Notes: a model not told the origin generated them from the letters alone. A stretch of DNA of 47,351 bases from Gammaproteobacteria bacterium (GCA_031291255.1 JARLJN010000156.1:1-47351), one strand, 5' to 3'. Positions 8,643 through 18,465 are shown, counted from the first letter of the stretch. A program made the numbers and translations.

Positions 8643-8817
8643 ACTCCATATGATAAGTAATATTAGATTATATACTGAATTTGATATGTATAGCGGAATA
8701 AACCCACAGCACGTATCAAGTGATTGCTAGTGACGCTAATTACATGATATAAAAATATAATCATATCTAGATATTCTTATGGAAGATTAGAATTTATCTT
8801 ACTCAAAAGGACTTGTT

Positions 8818-9354
8818 ATGAACAATCTAAACACTAATGGTGCTTATGATATCGTTTCTAAACTACTACACTGGACTATCGCGGTTTTACTCATAGGTTT
8901 AATTGCTTTAGGCTGGTACATGATGTCCATAGAAGATCAACCTGATAGTGGTTGGTACTTCAAGATGCATAAATCTTTCGGTCTTATTGCAGCGACACTC
9001 ATCTTGTTTAGACTGATATGGCGTCTTTTTCATACACCGGCTCCTCTTCCAAGCAGCATACCGTTATGGCAAGCTAAAGCTGCTAGAGGTCTACATTTTT
9101 TACTTTATATTTTCATGATATTAATGCCGCTGACAGGATTCCTAGGAGCTTCTTTTTCCGAACATGGTGTTAACTTTTTTAGTTTGAAATTGCCAACTTG
9201 GATTGCTGAAAATAAAGATATCTCAGAACAATTTTTTGAAGCACATGGAATTATTGCATGGATTCTTGTGACATTAATTTCGTTACATGCTCTTGCTGCA
9301 TTTAAACATTTCTTTATAAATAAAGACGGAGTTTTTCAACGTATGTGGTTTTGA
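8818..9354 (+). CDS. Cytochrome b561 (YodB/CybB type)
   Basis: A four-helix inner-membrane di-heme cytochrome b that moves electrons between quinol and other acceptors, possibly acting as a superoxide:ubiquinone oxidoreductase. The 178-aa length and His residues in TM1 (LLHWTIAV), TM2 (MHKSFGLIAA), TM3 (RGLHFLLY) and TM4 (SLHALAAFKH) match the family's heme ligands. The start ATG follows AAAAGGACTTGTT, a good ribosome site. The stop lies 21 bases before a P-type ATPase, with which it is probably co-transcribed. Confidence 0.9.
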   Translation: MNNLNTNGAYDIVSKLLHWTIAVLLIGLIALGWYMMSIEDQPDSGWYFKMHKSFGLIAATLILFRLIWRLFHTPAPLPSSIPLWQAKAARGLHFLLYIFMILMPLTGFLGASFSEHGVNFFSLKLPTWIAENKDISEQFFEAHGIIAWILVTLISLHALAAFKHFFINKDGVFQRMWF

Positions 9355-9375
9355 TTTTCATAAGGATAATTAAAA

Positions 9376-11841
9376 ATGCGGCGTATTCTTCCTTTATCGC
9401 GCATCAATTATTCCTTATCATCCGATTGGAGCTTAGACGACACTCAGGTCGAAACCGTTAGAATACAATATGGCACCAACGATATTATTGAGACACATAG
9501 TAATCAATGGATAGCGTTAGCCATAGATACCGCAAAAGATCCTATGATATGGTTTTTAATCGCAACCGCTATACTATTTGCGATTCTAAAAAATTATAAT
9601 CAAGCCATCATCTTAATGATAGCAACCGTGCCCTTAATTGGTATGGATGCATTTTTGCATTGGCGCACACAGGTCTCTACTCAAAGCTTAAGCAGCCGCT
9701 TAGCAGCAAAAGCCTTAGTTATACGAAATGGTATTGAATCCGAACTCTCTGCTTGGGAGATAGTCCCAGGTGATTTAGTTGTAGTTCCAACGGGTATGCC
9801 CTTTCCAGCCGATGGCATTGTTATTGCAGGGAAAGACATACAAGTCGATGAATCTGCATTAACAGGAGAATCATTTCCCGTCAAAAAAATGAGTCTCAAC
9901 ACTTTTCAAGAAAATAAAACGGAAGTCACTGTTGATAGTGATCATTGGGGATTTGCCGGTACACGTTTACTCACTGGACGTGCTTTACTTAGAATTGTTT
10001 ACACAGGAAAAAAAACCTTATACGGTGAAATTGTTACATCCGCTTTAAACACGACGCAAGCACGTACACCCTTACAAAAAGCGATTGCAAAACTCGTTTT
10101 CATTCTTATTATTGCAGCCATAGCACTGTGTTTTGTATTAGCAGGTGTTCGATATTACCAAGGCTTTGGCATTATTGATTCCATACTTAGCGCAGCAACA
10201 TTAGCTGTTGCTGCATTGCCAGATGAGTTCCCCGTTGTATTTACATTTTTTCTTGGCGTTGGCGTTTATCGATTAGCGAAAAAGAAAGCACTGGTTAGAC
10301 GCGCTGTCTCAGTCGAAAATATAGGACGAGTTACCTGCATATGTTCAGACAAAACAGGTACTATTACTGAAGGACATTTTCAGTTAGTGCGTTTTTTACC
10401 TGACCACTCATTAGATAACGAAAAACTTTTATATTTAGCGGCTGTTGCATCACGAACTGAGAGTGGTGATTTAATTGATTTAGCCATATTTGATGAAATT
10501 CAAAAAAACAAAATAACTATTCCGGAACGTATCAAAACCATTCCATTCACTGAAGATAGAAAACGCGAAACATCTATCATCAAAGTAAATTCACAAGAAT
10601 ATTTAATTGCAACTAAAGGTGCACCCGAAACCATTTTATCCATTTCGACATTGACACCAATAGAAAAAGAATCTTGGCTGCAACGCATTACTGAATTAGC
10701 TTATTCAGGATATAAAATTATAGCCTGCGCACAAAGAGTCTCTGAAACAACACCTGCTGAAGAACCACAACTCGATTATCAATTTACAGGATTACTCGCA
10801 TTTACTGATCCGCCAAGAGCCGGTGTTGCTGATGCGATCAACACGTGTAAAGCCAGTCAAATTCATGTGTTGATGATTACAGGAGACCATCCTGAAACCG
10901 CCAGAGCAATCGCTCGTGAGATAGGATTAGGCAATGGAAATCCTAACGTTATTTTAGCAGAAGATGCAGAATCACTTTTACAAAAAAATAATTCACAGTA
11001 TTTACGTAGCATAGACGTTATTGCACGAGCGATCCCCTCTCAAAAACTTAACATCGTAACCACATTACAATTATCAGGCGAAATCGTTGCAGTCACTGGC
11101 GATGGAGTAAACGATGTGCCTGCATTAAAAGCCAGTGATGTGGGCATTTCTATGGGAGAACGCGGTACTCAAAGCGCTAGAGAAGCATCAGACATCATCT
11201 TATTAGATGATAATTTCGATAGCATAGTGAATGCCATTTCAGAGGGCAGACAACTTTTCAAAAATTTACAATTGAGCTTCAAGTATCTACTTATCATACA
11301 CATGCCTTTTGTTTTATCAGCAGCAATTATTCCAATGTTTGGGTATCCGTTGCTTTACTATCCTATTCATATAGTGTTTATAGAATTAATCATACATCCC
11401 ACTGCAATGTTAGTATTTCAAGACTTACCGCAATCAAAAAATCTCGCCATAGCAGAAACTAAAAATAAAATTTATTTTTTTACTAATAAAGATTGGTCTA
11501 CGTTACTCATTACAGGATTATTTTTAACAGCCGTTGTGATTTTAAGTTTTATTTTTATCTACGATCAAAACCTAAATACAGAACATGCTAGAGCATTTGT
11601 ACTTGCAGAATTAGGCTTTACAAGTGCCACTTTAACATTGGGGCTTAGCGGTTTCAAAACACGTGTTGCTCAAATCGTTATAATGGCAACAGTATTATTT
11701 ACAATTTTATTAATTCAAGTTTCTATCATTTCTAATTTTTTCTCATTGACACCACTTAACTTACATGATTGGTTAGCAGTGATGATTACCAGCTTTATCA
11801 CATATATACTGATAAAAATAAAAGGATACCAACAAAAATGA
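9376..11841 (+). CDS. P2-like cation-transporting P-type ATPase with unusual PDEFP motif
   Basis: An 821-aa ion pump with the P-type layout. TM1-2 are at about 53-95, and the actuator domain carries T163GES. TM3-4 hold P282DEFP, phosphorylation is at D325 in DKTGT, and the hinge is TGDGVND (D576). Six further membrane segments follow (about 640-815). This 10-helix plan with no N-terminal metal domain is that of P2/P3 ATPases (Ca, H, Na or Mg) rather than heavy-metal P1B pumps. The TM4 motif is PDEFP instead of SERCA's PEGLP, so the transported ion cannot be named. The ATG has AAGGATAATTAAAA upstream. The stop codon overlaps the start of the next gene (ATGA), indicating translational coupling to a diguanylate cyclase. 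Confidence 0.88.
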   Translation: MRRILPLSRINYSLSSDWSLDDTQVETVRIQYGTNDIIETHSNQWIALAIDTAKDPMIWFLIATAILFAILKNYNQAIILMIATVPLIGMDAFLHWRTQVSTQSLSSRLAAKALVIRNGIESELSAWEIVPGDLVVVPTGMPFPADGIVIAGKDIQVDESALTGESFPVKKMSLNTFQENKTEVTVDSDHWGFAGTRLLTGRALLRIVYTGKKTLYGEIVTSALNTTQARTPLQKAIAKLVFILIIAAIALCFVLAGVRYYQGFGIIDSILSAATLAVAALPDEFPVVFTFFLGVGVYRLAKKKALVRRAVSVENIGRVTCICSDKTGTITEGHFQLVRFLPDHSLDNEKLLYLAAVASRTESGDLIDLAIFDEIQKNKITIPERIKTIPFTEDRKRETSIIKVNSQEYLIATKGAPETILSISTLTPIEKESWLQRITELAYSGYKIIACAQRVSETTPAEEPQLDYQFTGLLAFTDPPRAGVADAINTCKASQIHVLMITGDHPETARAIAREIGLGNGNPNVILAEDAESLLQKNNSQYLRSIDVIARAIPSQKLNIVTTLQLSGEIVAVTGDGVNDVPALKASDVGISMGERGTQSAREASDIILLDDNFDSIVNAISEGRQLFKNLQLSFKYLLIIHMPFVLSAAIIPMFGYPLLYYPIHIVFIELIIHPTAMLVFQDLPQSKNLAIAETKNKIYFFTNKDWSTLLITGLFLTAVVILSFIFIYDQNLNTEHARAFVLAELGFTSATLTLGLSGFKTRVAQIVIMATVLFTILLIQVSIISNFFSLTPLNLHDWLAVMITSFITYILIKIKGYQQK

Positions 11842-12764
11842 CTCATGCCAAAGATACTAAAAAACATTTAATTATTGACCTAGATCAACAGCCTAATATT
11901 TTTGATTATATTCAAAATGGGATTACGATTACAAATAAAGATTCAACTATACTTTATACCAACCCTAGTTTTACAAGAATTACGGGGTATACAAAAGAAG
12001 AAGCGCAAGGTAATAACCCTGGCGTGCTGCATTCTGGACATCATGGTAAAGACTTCTACGAAACAATGTGGAAAGATATTGAAGGCAAAGGATACTGGGA
12101 AGGCGAAATTTGGAATAGACGAAAAACAGGTGAAATTTATCCTGAATATTTAACCATTTCAAAAATCATTCAAGACAACTCTAATCAATTTTTTTATATG
12201 GCAATTTTTTCTGACATCAGTTATTTAAAAGAAGATATCAGCAAAAAATTACATTTAGCTTTTTACGATCCACTCACTGAACTTCCCAATAGAAATTTTT
12301 ACTTAGATCATGTAAACAAAACTATAGAGCATGCAAAAACTGAAACAGGAAAAGCAAAAACAAAAGTTGTTTTTTATATGGATCTTGATAAATTCAAACA
12401 TGTTAATGATACCTATGGCCACCTCATAGGCGATCAACTTTTAAAAATGGTTGGCAAACGTTTGGGGTCAATCACAAGAAAAGGTGATACGATTGCAAGA
12501 ATAGGCGGCGATGAATTTGCAGCGATTATCACATCAGATTGCGATAAAGATTCTATAAAAAATCTTGCTAAACGTATAGTTATCAGTTTAGAAGAACCCT
12601 TCCTCATAGAGGATCACAACATTAATATTTCTATCAGTATAGGTATCAGCTTTTATCCAAATGATACGGTAAACATAGAGACACTACTTTCAAATGCAGA
12701 TCAAGCTATGTATATCGCTAAAAAGACCGGCACGAAAATTAAATTTTTCAGTAGCCCGGATTGA
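11838..12764 (+). CDS. PAS-GGDEF diguanylate cyclase coupled to the P-type ATPase
   Basis: Predicted to make cyclic di-GMP from two GTP. The 308-aa protein has a PAS domain (about 18-130, including GITITNKDSTILYTNPSF and the MWKDIEGKGYWEGEIWNRRK segment), then a GGDEF domain. Its active site is intact (G223GDEF) and so is the product-inhibition I-site R214KGD, five residues upstream. There is no EAL domain or membrane segment. The start at 11838 is chosen because its ATGA overlaps the ATPase stop and AAAGGAT precedes it; an in-frame start at 11769 lies inside the ATPase. The last residues (SPD) and the stop codon are encoded by an inserted palindromic repeat, so the original C-terminus may have differed. 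Confidence 0.92.
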   Translation: MTHAKDTKKHLIIDLDQQPNIFDYIQNGITITNKDSTILYTNPSFTRITGYTKEEAQGNNPGVLHSGHHGKDFYETMWKDIEGKGYWEGEIWNRRKTGEIYPEYLTISKIIQDNSNQFFYMAIFSDISYLKEDISKKLHLAFYDPLTELPNRNFYLDHVNKTIEHAKTETGKAKTKVVFYMDLDKFKHVNDTYGHLIGDQLLKMVGKRLGSITRKGDTIARIGGDEFAAIITSDCDKDSIKNLAKRIVISLEEPFLIEDHNINISISIGISFYPNDTVNIETLLSNADQAMYIAKKTGTKIKFFSSPD

Positions 12765-12842
12765 GCCCTGCGAAAATCCGGGATTGTCGACATGGATCTT
12801 TGAAAGACTACCCGGATTTTCGCAACGCTCAATCCAGGCTAC
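12751..12842 (-). repeat. 92-bp palindromic repeat, copy A
   Basis: Left arm GTAGCCCGGATTGAGCCCTG, continuing to CCGGG, and right arm CCCGGATTTTCGCAACGCTC, continuing to GGCTAC, are inverted copies with a 28-bp middle. The middle, read on the minus strand, matches the middle of copy B at 34085-34176, and both copies are exactly 92 bp. It contains the stop codon of the diguanylate cyclase and lies directly before the copper ATPase, where its RNA hairpin could attenuate or terminate transcription. Confidence 0.85.
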
Positions 12843-12874
12843 ACACGAACTTCTGATAAACCATAGGATAACTC

Positions 12875-14974
12875 ATGCCAAACATTGTTTACACCTGCCC
12901 TATGCACCCAGATATCCTTCAAAACGGCCCAGGAACGTGTCCTATTTGCGGTATGGCATTAGAACCCAAGACCATCACAACTGACAACATCTCTAGTGAT
13001 GAACTTAGCTATATGTCACGACGATTTTGGATCAGTGTTATTTTAACTATTCCGCTTTTATTTATTACCATGGGCATGGATATACCTGCGCGTATGTCTT
13101 CATGGTTGCAATTCATTTTAGCCACACCCGTCACGTTTTGGTGCGGCTGGCCGCTTTTAAAACGCGGAGCAGATTCCATCATCAAGCGCAGTTTAAATAT
13201 GTTTACGCTCATCGCATTAGGCACAGGTGTTGCATATGGTTATAGTCTTTTTGCATTGTTATTTCCTGATTTTTTTCCCTCTGCATTTCATGGGAGTCAT
13301 GGCGAGGTAAATCTTTATTTTGAAGCTGCAGCAGTGATAACAACATTGGTTTTAATGGGACAAGTTTTAGAATTGCGTGGACGAGAAAAAACAGGAAGTG
13401 CATTGCGTGCGTTACTCGACTTAGCCCCTAAAAAATCAACAAAAATTCGCAGCGACGGCGTGGAAGAAGATATTCTTTCAGAAAATATTCAAGTCCAAGA
13501 TTTGCTGCGAGTACGTCCAGGTGAAAAAATTCCTGTCGATGGAGTCATAACTGATGGTCACAGCGTCGTAGATGAATCCATGGTGACCGGTGAATCCATT
13601 CCAGTTGAAAAAGAAATAAATAGTACTGTGATAGGTGGCACTTTAAATTTATCTGGCAGTTTTATCATGCGTGCTGAGCGAGTTGGCAGCGAAACCATGC
13701 TCTCTCAAATTGTTCAACAAGTTGCTGAAGCACAACGCTCACGTGCACCCATACAAAAATTAGCGGATTTAGTCTCTAGTTATTTTGTGCCCGCAGTACT
13801 TATTGTTGCAATCATCACTTTTTTTATGTGGACTTATTTCGGTCCAGCACCTGCTATGACTTATGGCTTAATCTCTGCTATTTCAGTTTTAATTATTGCT
13901 TGCCCTTGTGCTTTAGGATTAGCAACGCCCATGTCTATCATGGTTGGCATGGGACGCGGCGCACAAGTTGGCATCTTAATTAAAAATGCAGAAAGTTTAG
14001 AACGCTTTGAAAAAGTAAATGTATTAGTGATAGATAAAACAGGCACATTGACAGTAGGAAAACCTATAGTCAAAAAAATTATTTCCGTATCTGACCTTAG
14101 CGAAGATGACATTATATTTTTAGCAGCAAGCTTAGAACGCAGCAGTGAACATCCTTTAGCGGGTGCTATAGTCAGTGCTGCAAAACAACGTGACATACTT
14201 TTAGAAAACCCCAACGATTTTTCTGCTGAGATAGGCAAAGGCGTTCAAGGTGTGATTAACAATCAGCGCGTTGCGTTAGGTAATATAAAATTACTTGAAT
14301 TACTGAACCTTCAAACAAATTCATTTTCAGATAAAGCTGAAGAAATGCAGCGTGAAGGTGGAACTGTGATGTTCATAGTTGTTAATGACGAAATCAAAGG
14401 TTTAATCAGTGTCGCCGACCCTATAAAACCTAGTACATCCTCAGCGTTAACAGCTTTGAAAAAAGAAGACATACGTATAGTCATGGTGACTGGAGACAAT
14501 CGCACGACAGCGGAAGCCGTCGCAAAATCATTAGCTATAGATATGATTGAAGCAGGTGTGTTACCACAAGAAAAAAATAGGATTGTGAAACGTTTGCAAC
14601 AAGAAGGAAACATAGTTGCCATGGCAGGTGATGGTATTAATGATGCTGCCGCTTTAGCACAAGCCGATATAGGCATTGCAATGGGAACCGGCACTGACAT
14701 TGCGATGAAAAGTGCAAGTATTACTTTAGTCAAAGGTGATCTCGTAGGAATAGTACGAGCAAGACAGCTCAGTGAAAATGTAATGCATAACATACGCCAA
14801 AATTTATTTTTAGCATTTGCGTACAACCTGCTTTGCGTGCCTATTGCTGCTGGCATCCTATATCCATGGACAGGTATGTTACTCAACCCCATGATAGGTG
14901 CTGCTGCTATGAGTCTTAGCTCGGTCTCAGTGATTGCAAATGCGTTGAGGTTGAGGCGGCTGCGTTTTTTATAA
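12875..14974 (+). CDS. copA: Copper-exporting P1B-type ATPase
   Basis: A heavy-metal pump exporting Cu(I) from the cytosol. The 699-aa protein starts with a short Cys-rich metal domain (YTCPMHPDI and [10 protein letters not shown]) in place of classic CXXC HMA domains. Eight membrane helices follow. The CPC motif C343-P-C345 marks P1B-1 copper pumps, D387 in DKTGTLT is phosphorylated, the nucleotide-binding HP motif is in [11 protein letters not shown], and the hinge is [24 protein letters not shown] and [18 protein letters not shown] near the C-terminus are typical of CopA. The ATG follows ATAGGATAACTC. Repeat copy A separates it from the upstream ATPase-cyclase pair. Copper stress inside phagosomes makes this a plausible intracellular survival gene. 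Confidence 0.93.
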   Translation: MPNIVYTCPMHPDILQNGPGTCPICGMALEPKTITTDNISSDELSYMSRRFWISVILTIPLLFITMGMDIPARMSSWLQFILATPVTFWCGWPLLKRGADSIIKRSLNMFTLIALGTGVAYGYSLFALLFPDFFPSAFHGSHGEVNLYFEAAAVITTLVLMGQVLELRGREKTGSALRALLDLAPKKSTKIRSDGVEEDILSENIQVQDLLRVRPGEKIPVDGVITDGHSVVDESMVTGESIPVEKEINSTVIGGTLNLSGSFIMRAERVGSETMLSQIVQQVAEAQRSRAPIQKLADLVSSYFVPAVLIVAIITFFMWTYFGPAPAMTYGLISAISVLIIACPCALGLATPMSIMVGMGRGAQVGILIKNAESLERFEKVNVLVIDKTGTLTVGKPIVKKIISVSDLSEDDIIFLAASLERSSEHPLAGAIVSAAKQRDILLENPNDFSAEIGKGVQGVINNQRVALGNIKLLELLNLQTNSFSDKAEEMQREGGTVMFIVVNDEIKGLISVADPIKPSTSSALTALKKEDIRIVMVTGDNRTTAEAVAKSLAIDMIEAGVLPQEKNRIVKRLQQEGNIVAMAGDGINDAAALAQADIGIAMGTGTDIAMKSASITLVKGDLVGIVRARQLSENVMHNIRQNLFLAFAYNLLCVPIAAGILYPWTGMLLNPMIGAAAMSLSSVSVIANALRLRRLRFL

Positions 14975-15004
14975 TACTTTTTTGACCCATTTATTTTTAG
15001 GCGG

Positions 15005-15298
15005 ATGCTATTTTGTTATCCTCAAAACATGAAATGGTTTCTGACACCGATACTCTGGTTGATGTATTTTTTGCAAAACCCTAGCACTCTTGGAAGGATA
15101 GACTTGAAAGTACTAATAGACTTGTTAGACAACATTTTCCAAAATGAAGATGATTTATCTGAAGAAGTGGAAACTTTAATTGAAACAACTATACATTGGT
15201 TGCGTCAGACTGGAATTTTAGATAACGTAAAAATTTATTCACGAGAGCATGTGCGTGATAATGCATGTTACAGTTCCAGAATTACAGATAAATATTAA
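15005..15298 (+). CDS. Small hypothetical protein (uncertain)
   Basis: A 97-codon reading frame fills most of the 361-bp gap between copA and the next cyclase. The product has a hydrophobic N-terminus (MKWFLTPILWLMYFLQ from the second ATG) and an acidic helical middle (DLSEEVETLIETTIHWLRQTGI). I recognise no family. AGGCGG abuts the first ATG with no spacing, so initiation may be at the ATG at 15029. If it is not a gene, the gap holds nothing else I can identify. Confidence 0.35.
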   Translation: MLFCYPQNMKWFLTPILWLMYFLQNPSTLGRIDLKVLIDLLDNIFQNEDDLSEEVETLIETTIHWLRQTGILDNVKIYSREHVRDNACYSSRITDKY

Positions 15299-15335
15299 GT
15301 ATCAATTGAGAATATTAATTACTAAAAGGTTTACC

Positions 15336-16889
15336 ATGCACACACAACATAATTCTGACGAAACGATTATAAATGACAGGATTCTCAGTTTACGTTTAAA
15401 TTTTTTGTATGAAAAGATGATTGTTAGCGTTGTTACGACTATTTTAGCTGCAACGTTATTGGTTGTTGGGCTATATAAGACCATAAATATGCCACATCTA
15501 ATCGAGTGGTATATAGCCATTATAGTCATTGGGTTAGTACGTTTAAGTATAATGAAATATTATAAATATAAGAATGAACGCCCTGACTTACATCTTAAAT
15601 TATTTATTTTTGGGTTAGGCCTGGCAGCTATCACATTTGGTATTCCAGGCTCTATATTGATGCCAAAGAATGCCTATTTACAACAAATGTTTATTATTGT
15701 ATGTCTAACGATGTTCACGGCCGGTAGCTTGCAAGCTTTACAGGCAAGCCTTATTGCAAGCTATTGTTATCCTTTACTTACTATGACCCCTGTAATGATA
15801 TGGCTTTTTTTGCAAGCTAGGTCAATTTATACTTTTGTAGGCATAGCCATCTTCCTTTTTATTATTTACACATTAATTGTAGCATGGCGTGGTTACCTAA
15901 CGGTTGTAGAGATGTTTACATTGCGATTTCAAAATGCGGAACTTATTCGAACTCTTTCTAAGGCTAACGTAAGCTTGTTACAAATGAATGAATCCCTAGT
16001 GGAAAGTCAACACCGTTTTCAATCCGCTTTTGATTATGCAGCAATAGGCATGGCTTTAGTTTCATTAAATGGTGCTTGGTTAAAAGTAAATAGATCATTG
16101 TGCAATTTACTGGGATATTCGGAAGAAGAGCTATTAAAAATAGATTTTCAAACAATAACATACCCAGGTGACTTAGAAGCGGATTTGAATTTTATAAAAC
16201 AAATATTAGCGGGGGAAATTAATAACTATCAAATGGAAAAAAGATATTTTCATAAAGATAAGCATGTTATTTGGATTTTACTTAGTGTTTCATTAGTCAA
16301 AAATCAAGAAAATAAACCGCTATATTTTATATCTCAAATACAAGATATCAGTGCAAAAAAACATGCGGAAGCAGAGTTGGAGCATTTAGCATATCATGAT
16401 CTTCTAACTAATATTGATAATCGAGCCTTGCTAGAAAAAAATATTAATCAACTTATTATGTATTCAAAACAAAAAAAACTTGCTTTAGCTTTAATATTAA
16501 TTGATCTGGACAATTTTAAACACATTAATGATGAGCTGGGTCATGATGTTGGTGATGAACTATTAAAAGAGATCGCAAGAATTTTAACTTTATCTGTACG
16601 TAACACAGATAAGGTTGCACGACTTGGTGGAGATGAATTTGTTATTGTGATATCTGATTTGTACGAAGAAAAAATAGCCATTGAGATTGCTAATAAAATT
16701 CTTAAAGCCATAATGGAGCCGATGAATCTTAAAGGACATCAAGTGCGTATTACAGGTAGCTTAGGAATTAGTTGTTATCCACGTGATGGTACTGATATGC
16801 ATGCATTATTAAAGTGTGCTGATATTGCATTATATCAGGCCAAAAAAAATGGCGGGGATAATTTTCAATTTTATTCAAAGCCGCTCTGA
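15336..16889 (+). CDS. Membrane-anchored PAS-GGDEF diguanylate cyclase
   Basis: A 517-aa protein with about six N-terminal transmembrane helices (about 25-200). These are followed by a short coiled linker, a PAS domain (about 220-350, YAAIGMALVSLNGAWLKVN to ISQIQDIS), then a GGDEF domain. G431GDEF is intact, and an I-site R422NTD lies five residues before it. It is therefore a probable active and feedback-inhibited c-di-GMP synthase responding to a membrane or cytosolic signal. The membrane part does not clearly match MASE1. The start is the ATG at 15336, preceded by AAAAGGTTTACC. An in-frame ATG at 15249 would overlap the small upstream reading frame. Confidence 0.9.
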   Translation: MHTQHNSDETIINDRILSLRLNFLYEKMIVSVVTTILAATLLVVGLYKTINMPHLIEWYIAIIVIGLVRLSIMKYYKYKNERPDLHLKLFIFGLGLAAITFGIPGSILMPKNAYLQQMFIIVCLTMFTAGSLQALQASLIASYCYPLLTMTPVMIWLFLQARSIYTFVGIAIFLFIIYTLIVAWRGYLTVVEMFTLRFQNAELIRTLSKANVSLLQMNESLVESQHRFQSAFDYAAIGMALVSLNGAWLKVNRSLCNLLGYSEEELLKIDFQTITYPGDLEADLNFIKQILAGEINNYQMEKRYFHKDKHVIWILLSVSLVKNQENKPLYFISQIQDISAKKHAEAELEHLAYHDLLTNIDNRALLEKNINQLIMYSKQKKLALALILIDLDNFKHINDELGHDVGDELLKEIARILTLSVRNTDKVARLGGDEFVIVISDLYEEKIAIEIANKILKAIMEPMNLKGHQVRITGSLGISCYPRDGTDMHALLKCADIALYQAKKNGGDNFQFYSKPL

Positions 16890-16962
16890 TTCAGATTATT
16901 ATTCCAGCAAAAGACGGAGTATTGCGCCACTGAGTCAACCAACGTACTAATGACACGTCAAC

Positions 16963-16981
16963 CTCTCCCACAAGGGGAGAG
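16963..16981. terminator. Hairpin between convergent genes
   Basis: CTCTCCC-ACAAG-GGGAGAG forms a 7-bp stem in the 118-bp gap between the cyclase (+) and the nitroreductase-like gene (-). There is no clear U-tract on either strand. It could be a bidirectional terminator or a relic of the common CTCTCCC..GGGAGAG intergenic repeat. Confidence 0.35.
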
Positions 16982-17007
16982 ACTAAAAACGTGTAGGATT
17001 TTCGTGT

Positions 17008-17718
17008 TTATTTAGCTGGCTTTCCAATAGGCATAATGTATAGCGGCTCTTGATCACGAGGAAGATTCAAAACAGATTTCACTGCTGCATCATCAAATGA
17101 ACCAATGGCAACCGTTCCCAGCCCTAAAGACACAGCTTGTAAATAAATATTTTCTGCTGCATGACCTGCTTCCATATGCACAAATCTATCACCACGGCTG
17201 CCATATTTGACTGTCATTCTTTTGTAAACAGCCATAATAACAATATCCGCTTTATCGTCTTGTATGCCACTTTGAATTAACGCAGGTATCATCAAAGCAT
17301 TTTGTTTATTGCCTTCACGTAATAATTCTAATGTATGATCTGCAGGCACATAATGATATAGCCCTGCTGGCAATCCAATCACATCTTTACTCACTATGTA
17401 AATTTCTAATGGATAGATAGCACCCGCAGATGGAGCAGTACGAAAACCATTTTTAGAAGTAATACCTTGAGCAGCCCAAAGTAATTGAGAGACTTGTAGC
17501 AAAGTAATAGGTTCATTTTTAAAAACTCTAACCGATCTACGTCCTGCTAGCGCTTCTTCAATTGAGGTTTGACTTTTATAAACTGGGGCTGGCAACGCCG
17601 TATTATTTATACTTTTAATCAGCTTAGTCTTCATAACGTATCCGATGACACCCGTTAAAATAAATAAAACGATTAGTGCAAATATTAGTTTTTTATAACT
17701 CGATTTTTTGCGGACCAT
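17008..17718 (-). CDS. SagB-type nitroreductase-family oxidoreductase, membrane-anchored
   Basis: An FMN-dependent oxidoreductase of the SagB/ThcOx branch of the nitroreductase superfamily. Features seen: one N-terminal transmembrane helix (LIFALIVLFILTGVIGYVM), the RRSVR phosphate-binding stretch, LLWAAQGITS, the SAGAIYPLEIYIV block typical of SagB proteins, and MEAGHAAENIYLQAVSLGLGTVAIGSFDD. SagB enzymes oxidise azolines in peptide modification, but no cyclodehydratase or precursor gene is nearby. A stand-alone redox role is therefore as likely. The N-terminal anchor suggests an extracytoplasmic catalytic domain. AAGGAG sits 7 bases before the ATG. It is a single gene, divergent from 17950. 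Confidence 0.85.
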   Translation of the reverse strand: MVRKKSSYKKLIFALIVLFILTGVIGYVMKTKLIKSINNTALPAPVYKSQTSIEEALAGRRSVRVFKNEPITLLQVSQLLWAAQGITSKNGFRTAPSAGAIYPLEIYIVSKDVIGLPAGLYHYVPADHTLELLREGNKQNALMIPALIQSGIQDDKADIVIMAVYKRMTVKYGSRGDRFVHMEAGHAAENIYLQAVSLGLGTVAIGSFDDAAVKSVLNLPRDQEPLYIMPIGKPAK

Positions 17719-17849
17719 AATTCATCTCCTTGATAAATAATTTTTTTAACATTAGCTCATGCTGTTGCAATTGATTGTTTTTTTTATAATATCTTCACGC
17801 ATGCATAAATCGTAACTAACGTCAGTCGGATTCATTGTTAATAACACAC

Positions 17850-17873
17850 TATAATAGCTTTAATTAAAGCTAT
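17850..17873 (+). promoter_or_regulatory. -10 element overlapping a 20-bp perfect palindrome
   Basis: TATAAT at 17850-17855 runs into ATAGCTTTAATTAAAGCTAT (17854-17873), a perfect 20-bp palindrome. It lies 77 bp before the TTG start at 17950. A dyad at this place is where a dimeric repressor would block RNA polymerase. The -35 region is not convincing. Confidence 0.5.
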
Positions 17874-17949
17874 CTGATAGGTGTTGATTGGCAGGCACGT
17901 AGAAAATTTGATAGATTAAACATTAAGATCAATTCAAGGAGTACAAACG

Positions 17950-18444
17950 TTGAAAGTCATTAGGTGGTTAAAGAAAGAAATTATACATCTGCTTCCTGCG
18001 ATTCTGTATTTTGCAATCTGCTTTAACCTTCTTCATTTCGCACAAATTCTTATGATGCAACCACAAGATATTCAATTCACCAGTTATATGGGCGCAACGT
18101 TGGGTGCGATCATTGCAGCTAAAGTGATTCTGATTGCGGAGTATCTTCCCTTTATCAATGCCTTTCCAAACAAACCGTTGCTCTACAACATCTCGTGGAA
18201 ATTTTTTATTTATAGTTTTTTTGTTTTACTCGTCCAAATTACCGATTATATCGCTCAAAAATTCTATCACACTGATAGTTGGGCATTGGCGTATTCAACT
18301 CTTAAAGCGGATGTGAGTCAGTCTAGGTTTTGGGGAATACAAATCAATATACTCATGATTTTTTTATTTTATATTATATTTACTGATCTAGTACGTGTGA
18401 TCGGTGATTCAAAAATAAAGAACATTTTTTTCGGAAAAAAATAA
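17950..18444 (+). CDS. Conserved-looking four-helix membrane protein, unknown function
   Basis: A 164-aa integral membrane protein with four hydrophobic segments: LLPAILYFAICFNLLHFAQIL, the segment around ATLGAIIAAKVILIAEYLPF, KFFIYSFFVLLVQITDYIAQ and INILMIFLFYIIFTDLVRVIG. I do not recognise a named family. It starts with TTG: AAGGAG at 17936-17941 lies 8 bases upstream and no earlier ATG fits. It appears to head an operon with a PEBP-like protein and a flavin reductase pseudogene. A perfect palindrome over its -10 element suggests repression by a dimeric regulator. Confidence 0.75.
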   Translation: MKVIRWLKKEIIHLLPAILYFAICFNLLHFAQILMMQPQDIQFTSYMGATLGAIIAAKVILIAEYLPFINAFPNKPLLYNISWKFFIYSFFVLLVQITDYIAQKFYHTDSWALAYSTLKADVSQSRFWGIQINILMIFLFYIIFTDLVRVIGDSKIKNIFFGKK

Positions 18445-18465
18445 TCTATTTTAATCGAGGCATGA

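Noticed and set aside
8434..8730. 98-codon + strand frame over the cupin start
   Set aside because: Antisense to the signal peptide and promoter of the cupin gene, with no protein-like pattern.
17008..17718. SagB-like gene as part of a peptide-modification (thiazole/oxazole) cluster
   Set aside because: No cyclodehydratase, precursor peptide or exporter gene is adjacent.
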